NCBI GenBank assembly: GCA_016713325.1
Contig: JADJPJ010000087.1
Coordinates: forward strand, 930,001-994,000
DNA from: Candidatus Flexifilum affinis
GTDB taxonomy: Bacteria > Chloroflexota > Anaerolineae > Aggregatilineales > Phototrophicaceae
Length of the DNA: 64,000 nucleotides
Reading direction: 5' to 3'
Position numbers and translations under genes: made by a program. Shown in pieces: positions 63,642 to 64,000 of this stretch. How positions within the stretch are numbered: the first letter of the stretch is position 1; each line of letters begins with the position of its first letter. The notes below the pieces were generated by a model that saw nothing but the letters and a program-made list of their open reading frames with translations, was not told the origin of the DNA and did no database searches.

Positions 63642-63974
63642 CTAGTAGAACCGGACAATCTCCTCTTGGTTGCGCTGGTTGATTGTCACCACGTTCGCTC
63701 GATGGTTCTTCAACAGGCGCACCAGGTAGGGATTGTGAACCACACGCATCTTGGCGCGCTGCTCACCCCGCACCAGTTCTAGGTGGAAGACGCACACTGG
63801 ACGAACGCCCGATAGCCAGAACTCCTGGCGGAAGACATCGCCATCAATGGTCCAACCAGATTCAAGAGCCGTGAGCAGAGCGTCAGCGCCGGTGTATTTC
63901 TCCGATTCGGAACTCCAATAGCGGTAGCATACGCTAAAAGCGGAGTCCGGATCCATGAATAGGTGGGTTTCCAT
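63642..63974 (-). CDS. Small protein of unknown function
   Basis: A 110-residue soluble protein. METHLFMDPDSAFSVCYRYWSSE, DGDVFRQEFWLSGVRPVCVFHLEL and KMRVVHNPYLVRLLKNH suggest an alpha/beta fold with two cysteines. AGGAGA lies just before the ATG, which supports the start. No signal peptide. It stands alone on the minus strand with its own terminator. I do not recognise the family. Confidence 0.7.
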   Translation of the reverse strand: METHLFMDPDSAFSVCYRYWSSESEKYTGADALLTALESGWTIDGDVFRQEFWLSGVRPVCVFHLELVRGEQRAKMRVVHNPYLVRLLKNHRANVVTINQRNQEEIVRFY

Positions 63975-64000
63975 AATTGTCTCCTGCGAGCGTCTCAGGC

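Overview
The window is a GC-rich bacterial chromosome segment. Its gene content points to a Chloroflexota bacterium, probably Anaerolineae. Signs are secreted proteins with Thr/Pro linkers (LTPTPSP-type), SH3 plus beta-lactamase-fold exports, CpXC and DUF971 proteins, a short IF-2, and a low density of transposons. I saw no insertion sequence, integrase, phage gene, CRISPR array or rRNA. Genes are tightly packed; no gene-free stretch reaches 300 bases. The longest gaps are 39930-40222 and 63362-63641, and both hold promoter and leader structures described below.

Layout. 1-3600: argS (cut by the left edge), a membrane protein, an FtsB/DivIC-like protein and tRNA-Leu(CAG). 3667-6330: a KimA/KUP-type potassium transporter and a universal stress protein. 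6572-11000: secreted or lipidated proteins of uncertain role and a DUF971 gene. 11035-24600: a mostly plus-strand run with an (alpha/alpha)6-barrel hydrolase, a homoserine kinase-like GHMP kinase, an ABC exporter, a phosphodiester glycosidase, an epimerase, two methyltransferases, an OmpR-type regulator, a DM13 protein and a nucleotidyltransferase-like protein. 24670-31763: minus-strand secreted hydrolase, a CpXC protein with a GAF-PAS histidine kinase, a secreted PPC-like protein, DinB and an ROK kinase. 31966-38521: mutS, a TPR protein, a dockerin-bearing beta-propeller protein and an SGNH hydrolase. 38530-39929: a two-gene cassette of 2-TM SLATT/DUF4231-like proteins. 40223-47698: the translation operon nusA-ylxR-infB-rbfA-nrnA-truB-ribF. 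47787-57804: DUF1385, DUF6958, a GH-A hydrolase, recJ, fmt, tsaC/sua5, an AlbA_2 ATP-binding protein, a histidine kinase and a C26 amidotransferase. 57915-63974: rplS, a TIR-macro protein with a NUDIX hydrolase, a LysM lipoprotein, a REC-histidine kinase, uppP and a small unknown gene.

The most interesting unit is 58361-60189. A NUDIX hydrolase of ADP-ribose pyrophosphatase type is followed, 5 bases later, by one protein joining a TIR domain to a macro domain. These are three activities that can converge on NAD-derived ADP-ribose, so an immune or stress module is plausible but unproven. The SLATT pair is a second candidate effector cassette. Two translation genes (nusA and rplS) have an intrinsic-terminator-like hairpin between their promoter and start codon, which suggests attenuation control.

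Sequence quality needs care. Eight genes, including mutS, nusA and tsaC, are split by frameshifts. Several are explained by one missing base in a short homopolymer, and mutS, tsaC and the ROK gene lack short conserved segments. This looks more like consensus or assembly error than like pseudogenes. Coordinates for these genes span the whole reconstructed gene.
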